The notes: a model not told the origin generated them from the sequence alone. A DNA stretch of 64,000 nt from Variovorax ginsengisoli (GCF_030811835.1 NZ_JAUSRO010000002.1:186001-250000); one strand, 5' to 3'; counted from the stretch's first letter, positions 26,348 through 35,494 are shown. Numbers and translations: made by a program.

Positions 26348-27788
26348 GAAGCAGATTCCACAGCAAATACGAGACGCGCAAGGCGCGGGGGTGGCGACGG
26401 ATGTCGTGATCATGGCCGCGGGCAAAGGCACACGGATGAAGAGCACATTGCCCAAAGTGTTGCACCGTTTGGGTGGGCGTGCGCTGGCGATGCATGTCAT
26501 CCATACCGCCGCGCGGGTGGGCGCGCGCCGTGTGGTGGTGGTGACGGGCCATGGCGCCGAGGCCGTGGAAGCGGCCCTCGGCGCAGGTGCGCAGGGCGTG
26601 CTACCCCTGCAGTTCGTGCGCCAGATGCCGCAGTTGGGCACGGGCCATGCCATGCAGCAGGCCGCCCCGGTGCTGCCGGACGACGGCACGGTGCTGGTGC
26701 TGTCGGGCGACGTGCCGCTGATCGGTGCCGACACGCTGCAGGCACTGCTGGCCGCGAGCGCGGGCGAGCGCCTGGCGCTCTTGACCATCGTGTTCGACGA
26801 CCCGGCGGGCTATGGCCGCATCGTGCGCGATGCAGCCGGCGGTGCCGTGCAGGCCATCGTCGAGCAGAAGGATGCCACCGAGGCCGAGCGCGCGATCCGC
26901 GAGGTCTACAGCGGCGTGATGGCCGTGCCGGCCCGGCTGCTCAAGGGCTGGCTTGCACGCCTGGACAACCGTAACGCGCAGGCCGAGTACTACCTGACCG
27001 ACGTCGTCAAGATGGCCGTGGCCGACGGCGTGCCGGTGGTGGCGCACCTGACGACCGATGCCTTGCAGGTCGCCGGCATCAACAATCCCGCGCAACTGGC
27101 AGCGCTCGAGCGTGCCTGGCAGGCGCGCCAGGCCGATGCGCTGATGGAAGCCGGCGTGCGCCTGGCCGACCCGGCACGCTTCGACCTGCGCGGCACGCTG
27201 GACTGTGGCGCTGACGTGGAGATCGACGTCAACTGCGTGTTCGAGGGCGCCGTGACGCTGGGTGACGGCGTGCGCATCGGCGCCCACTGCGTGATCGCCA
27301 ATGCGCGCATCGAGGCGGGCGCGGTGATCCACCCGTTCACCCACATCGACGGCGAAAAGGCCGGCGTGACGGTGGGTGCCGGCGCGTTGGTCGGCCCCTT
27401 TGCGCGACTGCGGCCGGGCGCGCAGTTGGGCGCGGAGGTGCACATCGGGAACTTCGTCGAGGTGAAGAACGCGACGCTGGCCAAGGGTGCCAAGGCCAAT
27501 CACCTGGCCTACCTGGGCGACGCCACGGTGGGCGAGCGCGTGAACTACGGCGCGGGCAGCATCACCGCCAACTACGACGGCGCCAACAAGCATCGCACCG
27601 TGATCGGCGACGATGTGCACGTGGGCAGCAACTGCGTGCTGGTCGCACCCATCACCATCGGCGCAGGCGGCACCATTGGTGGAGGCTCCACCATTGCCAA
27701 GAGCACGGAGCCGGGCGCATTGACCGTGGGGCGTGCGCGGCAGGTGAGCTTTGCGAACTGGCAGCGTCCGAAGAAAAACCAGCCTTGA
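26346..27788 (+). CDS. glmU: Bifunctional UDP-GlcNAc pyrophosphorylase/GlcN-1-P acetyltransferase
   Basis: A 480-residue enzyme for the last two steps to UDP-N-acetylglucosamine. The N-terminal domain has the nucleotide motif A-A-G-K-G-T-R-M-K-S near residue 22 and the C-terminal half is a left-handed beta helix of hexapeptide repeats, with the acetyltransferase region N-Y-D-G-A-N-K-H-R-T near 412. The start could be GTG 26391 (A-T-D-V-V-I-M), closer to other GlmU N-termini, rather than ATG 26346. glmS, which makes the glucosamine-6-phosphate upstream in the same pathway, lies 0.7 kb downstream. Confidence 0.92.
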   Translation: MKQIPQQIRDAQGAGVATDVVIMAAGKGTRMKSTLPKVLHRLGGRALAMHVIHTAARVGARRVVVVTGHGAEAVEAALGAGAQGVLPLQFVRQMPQLGTGHAMQQAAPVLPDDGTVLVLSGDVPLIGADTLQALLAASAGERLALLTIVFDDPAGYGRIVRDAAGGAVQAIVEQKDATEAERAIREVYSGVMAVPARLLKGWLARLDNRNAQAEYYLTDVVKMAVADGVPVVAHLTTDALQVAGINNPAQLAALERAWQARQADALMEAGVRLADPARFDLRGTLDCGADVEIDVNCVFEGAVTLGDGVRIGAHCVIANARIEAGAVIHPFTHIDGEKAGVTVGAGALVGPFARLRPGAQLGAEVHIGNFVEVKNATLAKGAKANHLAYLGDATVGERVNYGAGSITANYDGANKHRTVIGDDVHVGSNCVLVAPITIGAGGTIGGGSTIAKSTEPGALTVGRARQVSFANWQRPKKNQP

Positions 27789-27830
27789 TCCGGCGCGGGC
27801 CTGGCGGTCGCGGCCTTGCGCGGCAGCCGT

Positions 27831-28313
27831 TCAACCCAGCGGCACCCGCGGCGCGAACTTCGCGCGCCTCACGCTGAAGAAGGTCTTCACGTTGCGCACA
27901 TTCGCATCGCTGTGGAAGAGGCGCTGCGCCAACGCCAGATAGCCGGGCATGTCGCGCGTGCCCACGATCAGGATGAAGTCCGGACCCGGCGATACGCGAT
28001 AGCACTGCTGCACGGCGTCGTCGTCGGCCACGCGGGTCTCGAACGCGGCGAGCGAGGCTTCGTCCTGCCGGTCAAGGGAGACTTCCACCACCGCTTCCAG
28101 TCCATGCCCCTGCACCGCCGCCATGCGGCCTGGCGACAGCAGCGCGATTTCGCGTTCGATCAACCCGGCCTGGCGCAAGCGCTGGACGCGGCGCAGGCAG
28201 GTGGGCGGCGAGATCGCCATGCGGGCCGCCAGGTGCTGGTTGGTCTCTGACGCATCGCGTTGCAGCGCGTCGAGCAGGCGAAGGTCGATGGCATCGAGTG
28301 ATACAGATTCCAT
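27831..28313 (-). CDS. Lrp/AsnC-family regulator
   Basis: A 160-residue Lrp/AsnC protein with an N-terminal helix-turn-helix (D-A-I-D-L-R-L-L-D-A-L-Q, L-A-A-R-M-A-I-S-P-P-T-C-L-R-R-V) and a C-terminal RAM ligand domain (G-P-D-F-I-L-I-V-G-T near 115). These proteins sense amino acids. The ATG lies inside a long perfect dyad, which suggests autoregulation. It separates glmU from glmS on the other strand. Ligand unknown. Confidence 0.85.
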   Translation of the reverse strand: MESVSLDAIDLRLLDALQRDASETNQHLAARMAISPPTCLRRVQRLRQAGLIEREIALLSPGRMAAVQGHGLEAVVEVSLDRQDEASLAAFETRVADDDAVQQCYRVSPGPDFILIVGTRDMPGYLALAQRLFHSDANVRNVKTFFSVRRAKFAPRVPLG

Positions 28314-28333
28314 AATTCCATGAATTATGGAAT
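28307..28333. promoter_or_regulatory. Long dyad over the Lrp-gene start (12-bp arms, 3-bp spacer)
   Basis: ATTCCATAATTC at 28307-28318, then CAT, then the exact complement GAATTATGGAAT at 28322-28333. The 12-bp arms match perfectly in strongly AT-rich DNA within GC-rich surroundings. The ATG of the Lrp gene (28313-28311) is inside the left arm, so a protein bound here would block its own start. A second, weaker dyad, TTTCA-N8-TGAAA, is at 28367-28384. Lrp-family proteins often bind AT-rich dyads at their own promoters. Confidence 0.55.
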
Positions 28334-28471
28334 AAAAGTTCTTTATATCAGCGGATTGAATTTTTGTTTCACTAAATGATGAAATGAGAAATCCATTGCG
28401 CGGGGAGGCGTTCTACGATTCGGTTCGTTCCCGGGCTCAGGCCCATCACTCATCCAAAAGGCAGGTCTCCC

Positions 28472-30361
28472 ATGTGTGGCATCGTCGGCGCAGCGTCCCA
28501 TCGCAACATCGTTCCCGTCCTCGTCCAGGGTCTGCAGCGGCTGGAGTACCGCGGCTATGACTCCTGCGGCGTGGCTGTGCATGCGGGCGGCTTGACGCGT
28601 GCGCGAACCACTTCGAGGGTCGCCGACCTGCTCACGCAAGTGGCCGATGACCATCTCGAAGGCCTCACCGGCATCGCCCACACGCGCTGGGCCACCCACG
28701 GGGCGCCCGTGGTGCACAACGCGCATCCGCACTTCAGCCACGGACCGGGCGAGGGCGCCGACAGCGCGCGGCCGGCGCGCATCGCGCTGGTTCACAACGG
28801 CATCATCGAGAACCACGAGGCGCTGCGCGCAGCGCTGCAGGCCAAGGGCTATGTCTTCGCCAGCCAGACCGACACCGAAGTCATCTCGCACCTGGTCGAC
28901 AGCCTCTATGACGGCGATCTGTTCGATGCCGTCAAGGCCGCGGTGCTGCAGCTGCATGGCGCCTACGCCATTGCGGTGATCTGCCGCGACGAGCCGCAGC
29001 GCGTCATTGGCGCGCGCGCCGGATCACCGCTGATCCTGGGCGTCGGCAAGGATGGCAGCGAGAACTTCCTCGCCAGCGACGCGATGGCGCTCGCTGGCGT
29101 GACCGACCAGATCGTCTATCTGGAAGAGGGCGACGTGGTCGACCTGCAACCGGGCAAGTACTGGATCGTCGACGGCGCGCACAAGCCGCTGTCGGCCGCG
29201 CAGCGCCCGGTGCGCACGGTGCTCGCGCACAGCGGTGCGGCCGAACTGGGCCCGTACCGCCACTACATGCAGAAGGAAATCTTCGAGCAACCGCGCGCCA
29301 TTGCCGACACGCTCGAAGGCGTGGAAGGCATCGTGCCCGAGCTGTTCGATGGCGTCGGCCAGAACGGCGCCACCGGGGCGAGCGCGCACCGCGTGTTCAA
29401 GGACATCGACCAGGTGCTCATCCTGGCCTGTGGCACCAGCTACTACAGCGGCTGCACCGCCAAGTACTGGCTGGAAAGCATCGCCAGGATCCCGACCCAG
29501 GTCGAGATCGCCAGTGAATACCGCTACCGCGATTCGGTGCCCGACCCGCGGACGCTGGTCGTGACCATCACCCAGTCGGGCGAGACCGCCGACACGCTGG
29601 CCGCGCTCAAGCACGCGCGCAGCCTGGGCATGGAGCAGACGCTCACCATCTGCAACGTGGCGACCAGCGCCATGGTGCGCGAATGCAAGCTGGCCTACAT
29701 CACGCGTGCTGGCGTCGAGATTGGCGTGGCGTCGACCAAGGCCTTCACCACGCAGCTCGCGGGTCTGTTCCTGCTGACATTGGCACTGGCCCAGGCCAAG
29801 GGCCGCCTCAGCGACGAGGCCGAAGCCGGCTACCTGAAGGCCATGCGCCACCTGCCCGTCGCGCTGCAGTCGGTGCTGGCGCTGGAGCCGCAGGTCATCA
29901 GCTGGGCCGAGGATTTCGCGCGCAAGGAAAACGCCCTGTTCCTCGGCCGTGGCCTGCACTACCCGATCGCGCTCGAAGGCGCGCTCAAGCTCAAGGAAGT
30001 GACCTACATCCACGCCGAGGCCTACGCCGCCGGCGAACTCAAGCACGGCCCGCTGGCGCTGGTGACCAGCGAAATGCCGGTGGTGGCCGTCGCGCCCAAC
30101 GATGCACTGCTGGAAAAGCTCAAGAGCAACCTGCAGGAAGTGCGCGCCCGCGGCGGCGTGCTCTACGTGCTGGCCGACGCCGACACCCGCCTGGAGAACA
30201 GCGAAGGCATCCACGTCATCCGCATGCCCGAGCACTACGGCGCACTGTCACCCTTGCTGCACGTGGTGCCGCTGCAATTGCTGGCGTATCACACGGCGTG
30301 TGCACGGGGGACGGATGTGGACAAGCCGCGGAATCTGGCGAAGAGTGTGACGGTGGAGTGA
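28472..30361 (+). CDS. glmS: Glutamine-fructose-6-phosphate aminotransferase GlmS
   Basis: A 629-residue enzyme that makes glucosamine-6-phosphate from fructose-6-phosphate and glutamine, the entry to cell-wall amino sugars. Cys2 is the glutaminase nucleophile (M-C-G-I-V-G), with R-L-E-Y-R-G-Y-D-S near 30; two SIS domains follow (A-C-G-T-S-Y-Y near 320, F-L-G-R-G near 490). The C-terminus [12 protein letters not shown] is the conserved stretch whose DNA is recognised by Tn7 TnsD in many bacteria. No ribozyme element is seen upstream. Confidence 0.97.
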   Translation: MCGIVGAASHRNIVPVLVQGLQRLEYRGYDSCGVAVHAGGLTRARTTSRVADLLTQVADDHLEGLTGIAHTRWATHGAPVVHNAHPHFSHGPGEGADSARPARIALVHNGIIENHEALRAALQAKGYVFASQTDTEVISHLVDSLYDGDLFDAVKAAVLQLHGAYAIAVICRDEPQRVIGARAGSPLILGVGKDGSENFLASDAMALAGVTDQIVYLEEGDVVDLQPGKYWIVDGAHKPLSAAQRPVRTVLAHSGAAELGPYRHYMQKEIFEQPRAIADTLEGVEGIVPELFDGVGQNGATGASAHRVFKDIDQVLILACGTSYYSGCTAKYWLESIARIPTQVEIASEYRYRDSVPDPRTLVVTITQSGETADTLAALKHARSLGMEQTLTICNVATSAMVRECKLAYITRAGVEIGVASTKAFTTQLAGLFLLTLALAQAKGRLSDEAEAGYLKAMRHLPVALQSVLALEPQVISWAEDFARKENALFLGRGLHYPIALEGALKLKEVTYIHAEAYAAGELKHGPLALVTSEMPVVAVAPNDALLEKLKSNLQEVRARGGVLYVLADADTRLENSEGIHVIRMPEHYGALSPLLHVVPLQLLAYHTACARGTDVDKPRNLAKSVTVE

Positions 30362-30390
30362 GGGGCTGTATCGGGGGACAGGCCTGGGCC
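30326..30390 (+). other. attTn7-like region at the 3' end of glmS
   Basis: The last glmS codons ([11 protein letters not shown]) and about 25 bp after the stop correspond to the classical Tn7 target. The accessory island begins directly downstream. I see no Tn7 end sequences or tns genes in the window, so this is a potential target site, not evidence of a resident transposon. Confidence 0.35.
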
Positions 30391-30457
30391 TCGATTGATT
30401 CTGTCGGCGCGACTGTGCTTCGAGCGGTGTGAGCGCCAGCAATGGGGTGATTGCTGA

Positions 30458-30480
30458 CGATCGCGATCGGTAGACCGATC
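30458..30480. promoter_or_regulatory. Two interlocked palindromes upstream of the first island gene
   Basis: CGATCGCGATCG (30458-30469) is a perfect 12-bp palindrome and overlaps a second perfect inverted repeat, GATCGGT-AG-ACCGATC (30465-30480). Together they form a 23-bp symmetric block 162 bp before the NTF2-like gene, 83 bp upstream of repeat copy A. The 280-base gap after glmS (30362-30641) holds nothing else I recognise besides the repeat. Confidence 0.4.
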
Positions 30481-30562
30481 AAGGGCATTCCGCCCGCAGG
30501 TATCTCAGGACCTTTGTTGTGCTCGGGGTTGAAGGGGTGATGCGAGCGTGTCGTAACCCTCT

Positions 30563-30615
30563 GAGACTTCGTTTTCCTATGGCGCTGGCGACACTACCTC
30601 GGTGTTTCCAACCCA
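30563..30615 (+). repeat. Island 5' element, copy A
   Basis: A 53-bp sequence found upstream of several island genes. The conserved blocks are GAGACTTCG, then TTTCCT, then TGGCGACACT and finally TCCAACCCA. Copy A matches copy B in 47 of 53 positions. It ends 26 bp before the ATG of the NTF2-like gene. In one frame it reads D-F-V-F-L-W-R-W-R-H-Y-L-G-V-S-N-P and runs on to a TGA overlapping that ATG; in the gene's own frame it reads L-R-F-P-M-A-L-A-T-L-P-R. Confidence 0.8.
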
Positions 30616-30641
30616 ATGAAAACGAACGAAGGAGCCCAACA

Positions 30642-31163
30642 ATGAGCGGATTCAAAATCGTCAACGGCGTCGCTGAAATCAGCGATCCCGCCATCTACAA
30701 GAACTGGCTTGACAACGACGAGTTCAAGGCCGCCGTTGCGGCGGACCCTTCGCCCGAGCGCACCGCAGTCAAACGGCTACTGATCGAGTTTGAAGCCGAC
30801 CTTTCCCGGATCGTTCGTGACAATGTGATCTCCGAGCGGGTCGCTGAGGTGATGACGAAGTACATCGCCGAGGACTATATCCAGCACGATCCCAACGCAT
30901 TCGGCCACGGCCGTGACAAGCTCATCGAGCAATTTCGGTTGGTGCCCATCACCGGCACGACGCCGCCGCCCGTCGTGAGCGTCATTCTCGATGGCGAGGT
31001 CGGCTGTCTCATGATGCGCGAACTTGCACCTGATCCCGTGGTGCCTGGCGCGACCTATGAGTGGAACATCCTCACGGTCTTTCGGGTGCACAACGGCAAG
31101 ATCGCCGAGCACTGGAGCACCTTTCGCAAAGTGGTGCCCGGCCAGAACCCCATGGGAAATTGA
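30642..31163 (+). CDS. NTF2/SnoaL-like protein
   Basis: A 173-residue protein. After an N-terminal helical part, residues 60-170 show the NTF2/SnoaL pattern (V-A-E-V-M-T-K-Y-I-A-E-D-Y-I-Q-H-D-P near 70, then strands, ending V-F-R-V-H-N-G-K-I-A-E-H-W-S-T-F). Such alpha+beta barrels serve as small cyclases, isomerases or hydrolases, or are of unknown function. It has a good ribosome site (AAGGAG) and heads a run with a monooxygenase, a transporter and ribA. A possible N-terminal extension from an ATG at 30579 would include repeat copy A. Confidence 0.75.
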   Translation: MSGFKIVNGVAEISDPAIYKNWLDNDEFKAAVAADPSPERTAVKRLLIEFEADLSRIVRDNVISERVAEVMTKYIAEDYIQHDPNAFGHGRDKLIEQFRLVPITGTTPPPVVSVILDGEVGCLMMRELAPDPVVPGATYEWNILTVFRVHNGKIAEHWSTFRKVVPGQNPMGN

Positions 31164-31299
31164 GAACGCCACCTGACGCAGCTTGCCGTCGATCGGGTTC
31201 ACCGGCGAGCCATCGCCAAGGTCCACCTCGGCGTGCCGCCAGGACCTTATCTCCAGACCTGGCCCGACGCTGGACCACATAACAATAGAAGGACAACCA

Positions 31300-32703
31300 A
31301 TGACCTTGGAAATGAAACCGCCCGCAGGCGGTCCCCCCTCGGGATTTCCGCCGCTGGGAGGGCCTGCGCCCCAGCAGCCTCAGTTTCCCGAATCGCCGTA
31401 CCTCAGCGAGGTTGGGCGTCGGATGCGTGATGAAGTTCTCGAGATGTTGCCGCTGCTGCGCAAGAACGCGGCCGAAGGCGAGCAACTCGGAGCCCTGGCG
31501 CCCGCCACGCTGGAGGCCCTCGATCGCGTAGGTGTCTTCAAGATCACGATCCCGACGGAGCTTGGAGGGTCCGCCCTTGGCGCACGCGACTCCGCGGAGA
31601 TCGTCAAAGCGCTCGGCCAGGGCGATGCGTCGGCCGGCTGGCTCGTGATCGTCTCGAGTGCCGCCAGGAACGCGCTGGGCTTCGACTCGAAAGCCCGCGA
31701 CGAGGTCTTTGCCAGCATCGCCGATTGGGTGGGGCCCATCATGTTCGGCGCCACCGTCTTCGCACCGAAGGTCGGTGACGGCCGCGAAGTCGACGGTGGC
31801 TATATGGTGAAAGGGAAATGGTCTTTCGGCAGCGGTTGCAAACATGCAGCCTGGGGAGCCGTCGGCTTCGAATATGACGACCAGGCCAGCGGAGAACGTC
31901 GGCGCGCGATGGGGATACTCTCCCGCGACCAGTACGAGATTGTCGATGACTGGAAAGTCATGGGCCTGCAGGCGACGAGCTCCAACAGTGTTCGATCGGA
32001 GACGGAGATCTTCGTGCCGGACTACCGCGTCGTCCACACCAACGATCTACCACGTCTGACAGAGGCGTTGCGCGGGAAGTACTCCGGACTGGCCTTCAAA
32101 CATGGTCCGATCGGCGGCATGGTGGCCACGACGTGCTCGTTCGCGGCACTTGCGGTCGGTATCGCACAGGGTGCCCTCGACTCGTTTGTCCAACAGGCGA
32201 CGAAGCGGCCGCCGTTCAACCTTCCCTACAAAACGATGTCGGAGATGGCGTCGATCCAAGTCGTCGCTGGCAAGGCACGGGCGGTCATCAACAGTGCCAA
32301 TGCGGTCCTCTGGCGTCACGCCGACGAGATCGATCGGCGGGCGCTTGCGCAGGAAGAGTTCTTCCCATGGAACGAGCCAGAGATCACGACAGACCTGGTC
32401 CACCTCATCCACGAGTGCCTCCGCGTGGTCGATGGCTTGCTGCTCGCACTGGGCTCATCGGCTGTGGTGCTGAGCAATCCGCTCCAGCGCGCGGTACGCG
32501 ATATCCATGTGTTGGCGACGCACGGTGCATTCCGCATCGATCCTGCGGCCGAAATCAGCGGGCGAGACATGTTCGGCCTCGATCCTTTCCCGATGATCGC
32601 CGCACTCAGTTCGCCCCCCGCAGCGAATGCGGACCGACCACCGGTGCCGCAGCCAGGGCGCGCGCGCGTTGGCGACATGGCCTCCGCTTTTCCAACCCGG
32701 TGA
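31300..32703 (+). CDS. Acyl-CoA-dehydrogenase-fold flavin monooxygenase, paralogue 1
   Basis: A 467-residue protein of the acyl-CoA dehydrogenase fold. It carries the pattern of group D flavin monooxygenases (DszC, HsaA, HpaB-C2 type): F-K-I-T-I-P near 85, G-D-A-S-A-G-W near 110, K-W-S-F-G-S-G-C-K-H-A-A-W near 175 and a conserved T-H-G-A-F-R-I-D-P-A-A-E near the C-terminus, where the catalytic His of such oxygenases lies. These enzymes use reduced flavin supplied by a separate reductase and O2. A proline-rich N-terminus (about 1-35) is unusual. The last codons lie in the half copy of the 5' element. A gap of 136 bp before it holds nothing recognised. Confidence 0.78.
   Translation: MTLEMKPPAGGPPSGFPPLGGPAPQQPQFPESPYLSEVGRRMRDEVLEMLPLLRKNAAEGEQLGALAPATLEALDRVGVFKITIPTELGGSALGARDSAEIVKALGQGDASAGWLVIVSSAARNALGFDSKARDEVFASIADWVGPIMFGATVFAPKVGDGREVDGGYMVKGKWSFGSGCKHAAWGAVGFEYDDQASGERRRAMGILSRDQYEIVDDWKVMGLQATSSNSVRSETEIFVPDYRVVHTNDLPRLTEALRGKYSGLAFKHGPIGGMVATTCSFAALAVGIAQGALDSFVQQATKRPPFNLPYKTMSEMASIQVVAGKARAVINSANAVLWRHADEIDRRALAQEEFFPWNEPEITTDLVHLIHECLRVVDGLLLALGSSAVVLSNPLQRAVRDIHVLATHGAFRIDPAAEISGRDMFGLDPFPMIAALSSPPAANADRPPVPQPGRARVGDMASAFPTR
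32669..32699 (+). repeat. Island 5' element, half copy D
   Basis: A 31-bp partial copy of the element (TTGGCGAC to TCCAACCCG), lying inside the last codons of monooxygenase 1 and 11 bp before the transporter ATG. In one frame it reads R-W-R-H-G-L-R-F-S-N-P-V-K-T-T followed by a TGA that overlaps the transporter ATG. The sequence then continues almost identical to copy B through the start codon (45 of 47 positions, 32702-32748 against 37520-37566). Confidence 0.7.
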
Positions 32704-32710
32704 AAACGAC

Positions 32711-34226
32711 ATGAACCAACTCAGCAAGTCGGCAGACTTCGACGCCGGTTCCAGGGCCACATCCCTGGCTGCCAGGGGCGCCCAGTCCCGAAGCGGGACG
32801 AGAAAAACAGGTGAGGGCGCTCCGCCGAAGATCAGTTTGAAGCAGTACGTCGCCGACTTCATGAGGGCGTCGGGCCGCGCCAAGGCAGCACTCATCGGCA
32901 GTCTTCTGCTCGTGGCCATGGGCCCCGCCGGCCTGTCGGCACTGACCCCGTTCGTGGTACCGGCATTCGCGATGAAGACAGGGGCGCCGCTGCCGGTCGC
33001 GATCCTGCTTTTCGTTACCTTGCCGCTGATCATCGGCCCGCTGGTTCTGCCTTTCGCCGGACGATGGGCCGATCGGCTGGGTGCTCGGCGCGTGGCGCTT
33101 CCCGCGATCGTCCTGTACGCGATCATCACGGGGATCATCCCCCTTGTGGCGGGTACGACCTGGCTGCTGGGAACGCTCCTCGTGGTCGCGTCGATCTTTG
33201 GATTCAGCGCAAGCCTGGGGATCGCGTTCAAAGTGATCTCTGAGTGGTTTCCCGAGCACCGTGGGGTCGGATTCGGCCTGATCGGCGTGGCCTCCAGTCT
33301 CTTCAGTGCGGTCTTCTCACCGTTGTTCCAGTGGCTGGTCAACGGCAATGCTGCGGTGTCGCTCTCGATGATGCCGAGCGCCAGCGGGTGCACGTCCACT
33401 GCTGGACGACCATCTTTCTGGGTTGCACGGGGCAGCAGCTTCCACTGCCAATCCGGGTGTCTTTACGGGGTTGGGCTGGGACGGTGCCTATTATTTGATC
33501 GCCATGGCGATTGCCTTGATTGGTATCCCGGCTGTGCTCTGGCTCATATCAGAACCCAAGGCGGCATCCGTTGTGGCCATGCCGAAGACGGTGGATGCCC
33601 ATCTGCCCGGCGTGCCTTTCGGAAAGGCCATCCGGACTCGCGCGTGGATATTCATCACGCTGTTCGTCGCGTTCTCGGCCGGGGGGCCGATCGCGATGCG
33701 CCTGATCGCAGTGGACTTCTACGGTCAGAATGGCATCCATCCGGCAACGGTATCCCTCGCGCTGTCCGTGCTCTTCAGTACATCGGTCATTGGATTGCTC
33801 GCCACTGGGGCCGTTCTGGATCGAGCGAGCCGACCATGGATCGTCGCAGCGCTCCTGGTAACGGTGCCCGTCGGTCTGGTGCTGGCGCTCGTCAATACCG
33901 GTTCCGTGGCGCTCCTGTACATCTCCATGGCGTTCCTCGGTTTCGCAAGCGGCGCCGAATCCACACTCGGCCCGACATTGATCGCCAAGTACTTCGGATT
34001 GAAGTCCTTCGCAGCGTTGCAAGGTCTGACCCTTGCGATCACGTCGCCGATTCTGGCCATGTCCCCCTTGCTCGTCAGCGTGGTGAAGACTGCCTCCGGC
34101 AGCTACGCCATTCCTCTCCTGATGCTCATCGGCATTGGCTTGATCGCCGTCATCCTTGCGGCGCTGCTCCCGAAGTACCCGAGGCCGTGGGTGGGCGGGG
34201 TCCAGAGCGGGGATTCACTTTCGTGA
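32711..34226 (+). pseudogene. MFS transporter broken by a frameshift
   Basis: The N-terminal half (from M-N-Q-L-S-K at 32711) shows MFS spans and the loop G-R-W-A-D-R-L-G-A-R-R between TM2 and TM3. Around 33370-33425 the frame stops making sense, and a second frame takes over with the C-terminal half (G-L-G-W-D-G-A-Y-Y-L-I-A-M-A-I-A onward) to 34226. A single-base gain or loss would restore one protein of about 500 residues. It may be a real mutation or a sequencing error. The first 12 codons match those of monooxygenase 2 although the proteins are unrelated. No ribosome site precedes the ATG. The end overlaps ribA (GTGA). Confidence 0.7.
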
Positions 34227-34960
34227 TCGAAGGTGGCATCGCGCATCGCAACGCCGGCATCGGATTGCGTGCCCGTCAGGTCACCGTCGCGTGGGGCAAC
34301 AAGCCCTGCGTTCCAACGACCCAGGCGGCCTCTGCCCCATCGATTCCAGGCATCCGCTGCACCGGCCAAGCCCCGCTGCCCACGGCTCATGGCGAGTTCC
34401 TCGCCCAGGTCTACCAACGCGAGGGAGATGCCCTCGAACACATCGTTCTCAGCCGTGGGCTCGACCAGCCGGCCGTAGCCGGCCCACCTGCGGGTGTGCT
34501 GCTGCGCATGCACTCCGAATGCGCCACCGGCGACCTCTTCGGCTCGCTGCGCTGCGATTGCGGCATGCAACTCACGCTCGCCCTGGAGCGTATTGCCAAG
34601 GAAGGGCGGGGCCTGATGATCTACCTGCGTGGTCATGAAGGCCGCGGCATCGGTCTGGCGCAGAAGCTGGCGGCCTACCAACTGCAGGACCAGGGCCTGG
34701 ACACGGTGGATGCCAACCGAGCGCTCGGCCATGCGGTGGATTCGCGCGATTACGGCGTTGCCGTCGCGATCCTCCAGCAACTCGGCTTGAGCGCCGTGCG
34801 CCTGATGAGCAACAACCCGAGCAAGGTGGCAGCACTGGAAGCAGCCGGCATCGAAGTGCTGGAGCGCAGTCCACACGAGGTGCCAGCACAGTCGCACAAC
34901 CGGCGCTACCTGCAGACCAAACACCAGCGCATGGGGCACTTCCTGACGTCGATCCTTTGA
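34223..34960 (+). CDS. ribA: GTP cyclohydrolase II (RibA)
   Basis: A 245-residue enzyme that opens GTP in the first step of riboflavin synthesis. Zinc ligands are intact: Cys100, Cys111 and Cys113 in H-S-E-C-A-T-G-D and R-C-D-C-G, followed by G-H-E-G-R-G-I-G-L near 140 and M-S-N-N-P-S-K near 195. It has about 45 extra N-terminal residues over E. coli RibA. The GTG start at 34223 overlaps the transporter stop. Location in a monooxygenase island suggests supply of flavin cofactor rather than housekeeping. Confidence 0.88.
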   Translation: MIEGGIAHRNAGIGLRARQVTVAWGNKPCVPTTQAASAPSIPGIRCTGQAPLPTAHGEFLAQVYQREGDALEHIVLSRGLDQPAVAGPPAGVLLRMHSECATGDLFGSLRCDCGMQLTLALERIAKEGRGLMIYLRGHEGRGIGLAQKLAAYQLQDQGLDTVDANRALGHAVDSRDYGVAVAILQQLGLSAVRLMSNNPSKVAALEAAGIEVLERSPHEVPAQSHNRRYLQTKHQRMGHFLTSIL

Positions 34961-35006
34961 TCGACCGGTCCTGTGGTCACTGCGCGTGTGCTTGGCTCAG
35001 TCGCCA

Positions 35007-35429
35007 TCACCGGGGCGGCTTGGGCGGCGCAATCTTGTTGATGCCGCTCCAATGTTCGACCAGCTTTCCGTCACGGACGCGATAGGCATCGAAAACGAAG
35101 AACGGATAGGTGCGTGTTGGGTCTTCCGGCTCAGGTTGGGGGAACTCTCCCGCAATCACCACCATGTCGCCTTCTGCGACGATGAACGCCGGAGGAATCA
35201 TCAGATCCGGTTGAACCGGAAGCTGCGGCAAACCGTGAAACGTCTCTGCAACGAAAGCCTCCAGGCCTGCGCGCCCGCTAGAAACATGGGAGGCGTGTTG
35301 ACGGTAATCTTCCGCCACGAAGTCTTTGACCGCTGCTGGATTTCTCGCGTCGAAGACATGGCGATAGAAGTCGATCACGACTTGACGGTTGCGTGCTTCC
35401 TGGCTGGAGAGCTGAACTGAATCGGTCAT
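35007..35429 (-). CDS. SnoaL/NTF2-like protein
   Basis: A 140-residue SnoaL-like protein: N-terminal helix R-N-R-Q-V-V-I-D-F-Y-R-H-V-F near 15, F-V-A-E-D-Y-R-Q-H-A near 40, G-L-E-A-F-V near 57 and the final Y-R-V-R-D-G-K-L-V-E-H-W strand. The His pair in R-Q-H-A and E-H-W is usual in the family. Repeat copy C lies upstream on the same strand and its long frame ends in a TGA that overlaps the ATG at 35429. Convergent with ribA. Role unknown. Confidence 0.78.
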   Translation of the reverse strand: MTDSVQLSSQEARNRQVVIDFYRHVFDARNPAAVKDFVAEDYRQHASHVSSGRAGLEAFVAETFHGLPQLPVQPDLMIPPAFIVAEGDMVVIAGEFPQPEPEDPTRTYPFFVFDAYRVRDGKLVEHWSGINKIAPPKPPR

Positions 35430-35494
35430 CTTCTTTTTCGTGTTGCCTGGTTGAATTGGATGAAGCGCATGGGCGCGCCACGACCTTGGTGGTG

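Noticed and set aside
31164-31299. Possible remnant gene before monooxygenase 1
   Set aside because: Both strands have open stretches, but no recognisable motif supports a gene or relic.
32627-34960. Single 777-residue MFS-RibA fusion
   Set aside because: The middle 270 codons are nonsense in this frame while another frame there encodes the MFS C-terminal half; a frameshift plus a separate ribA explains it better.
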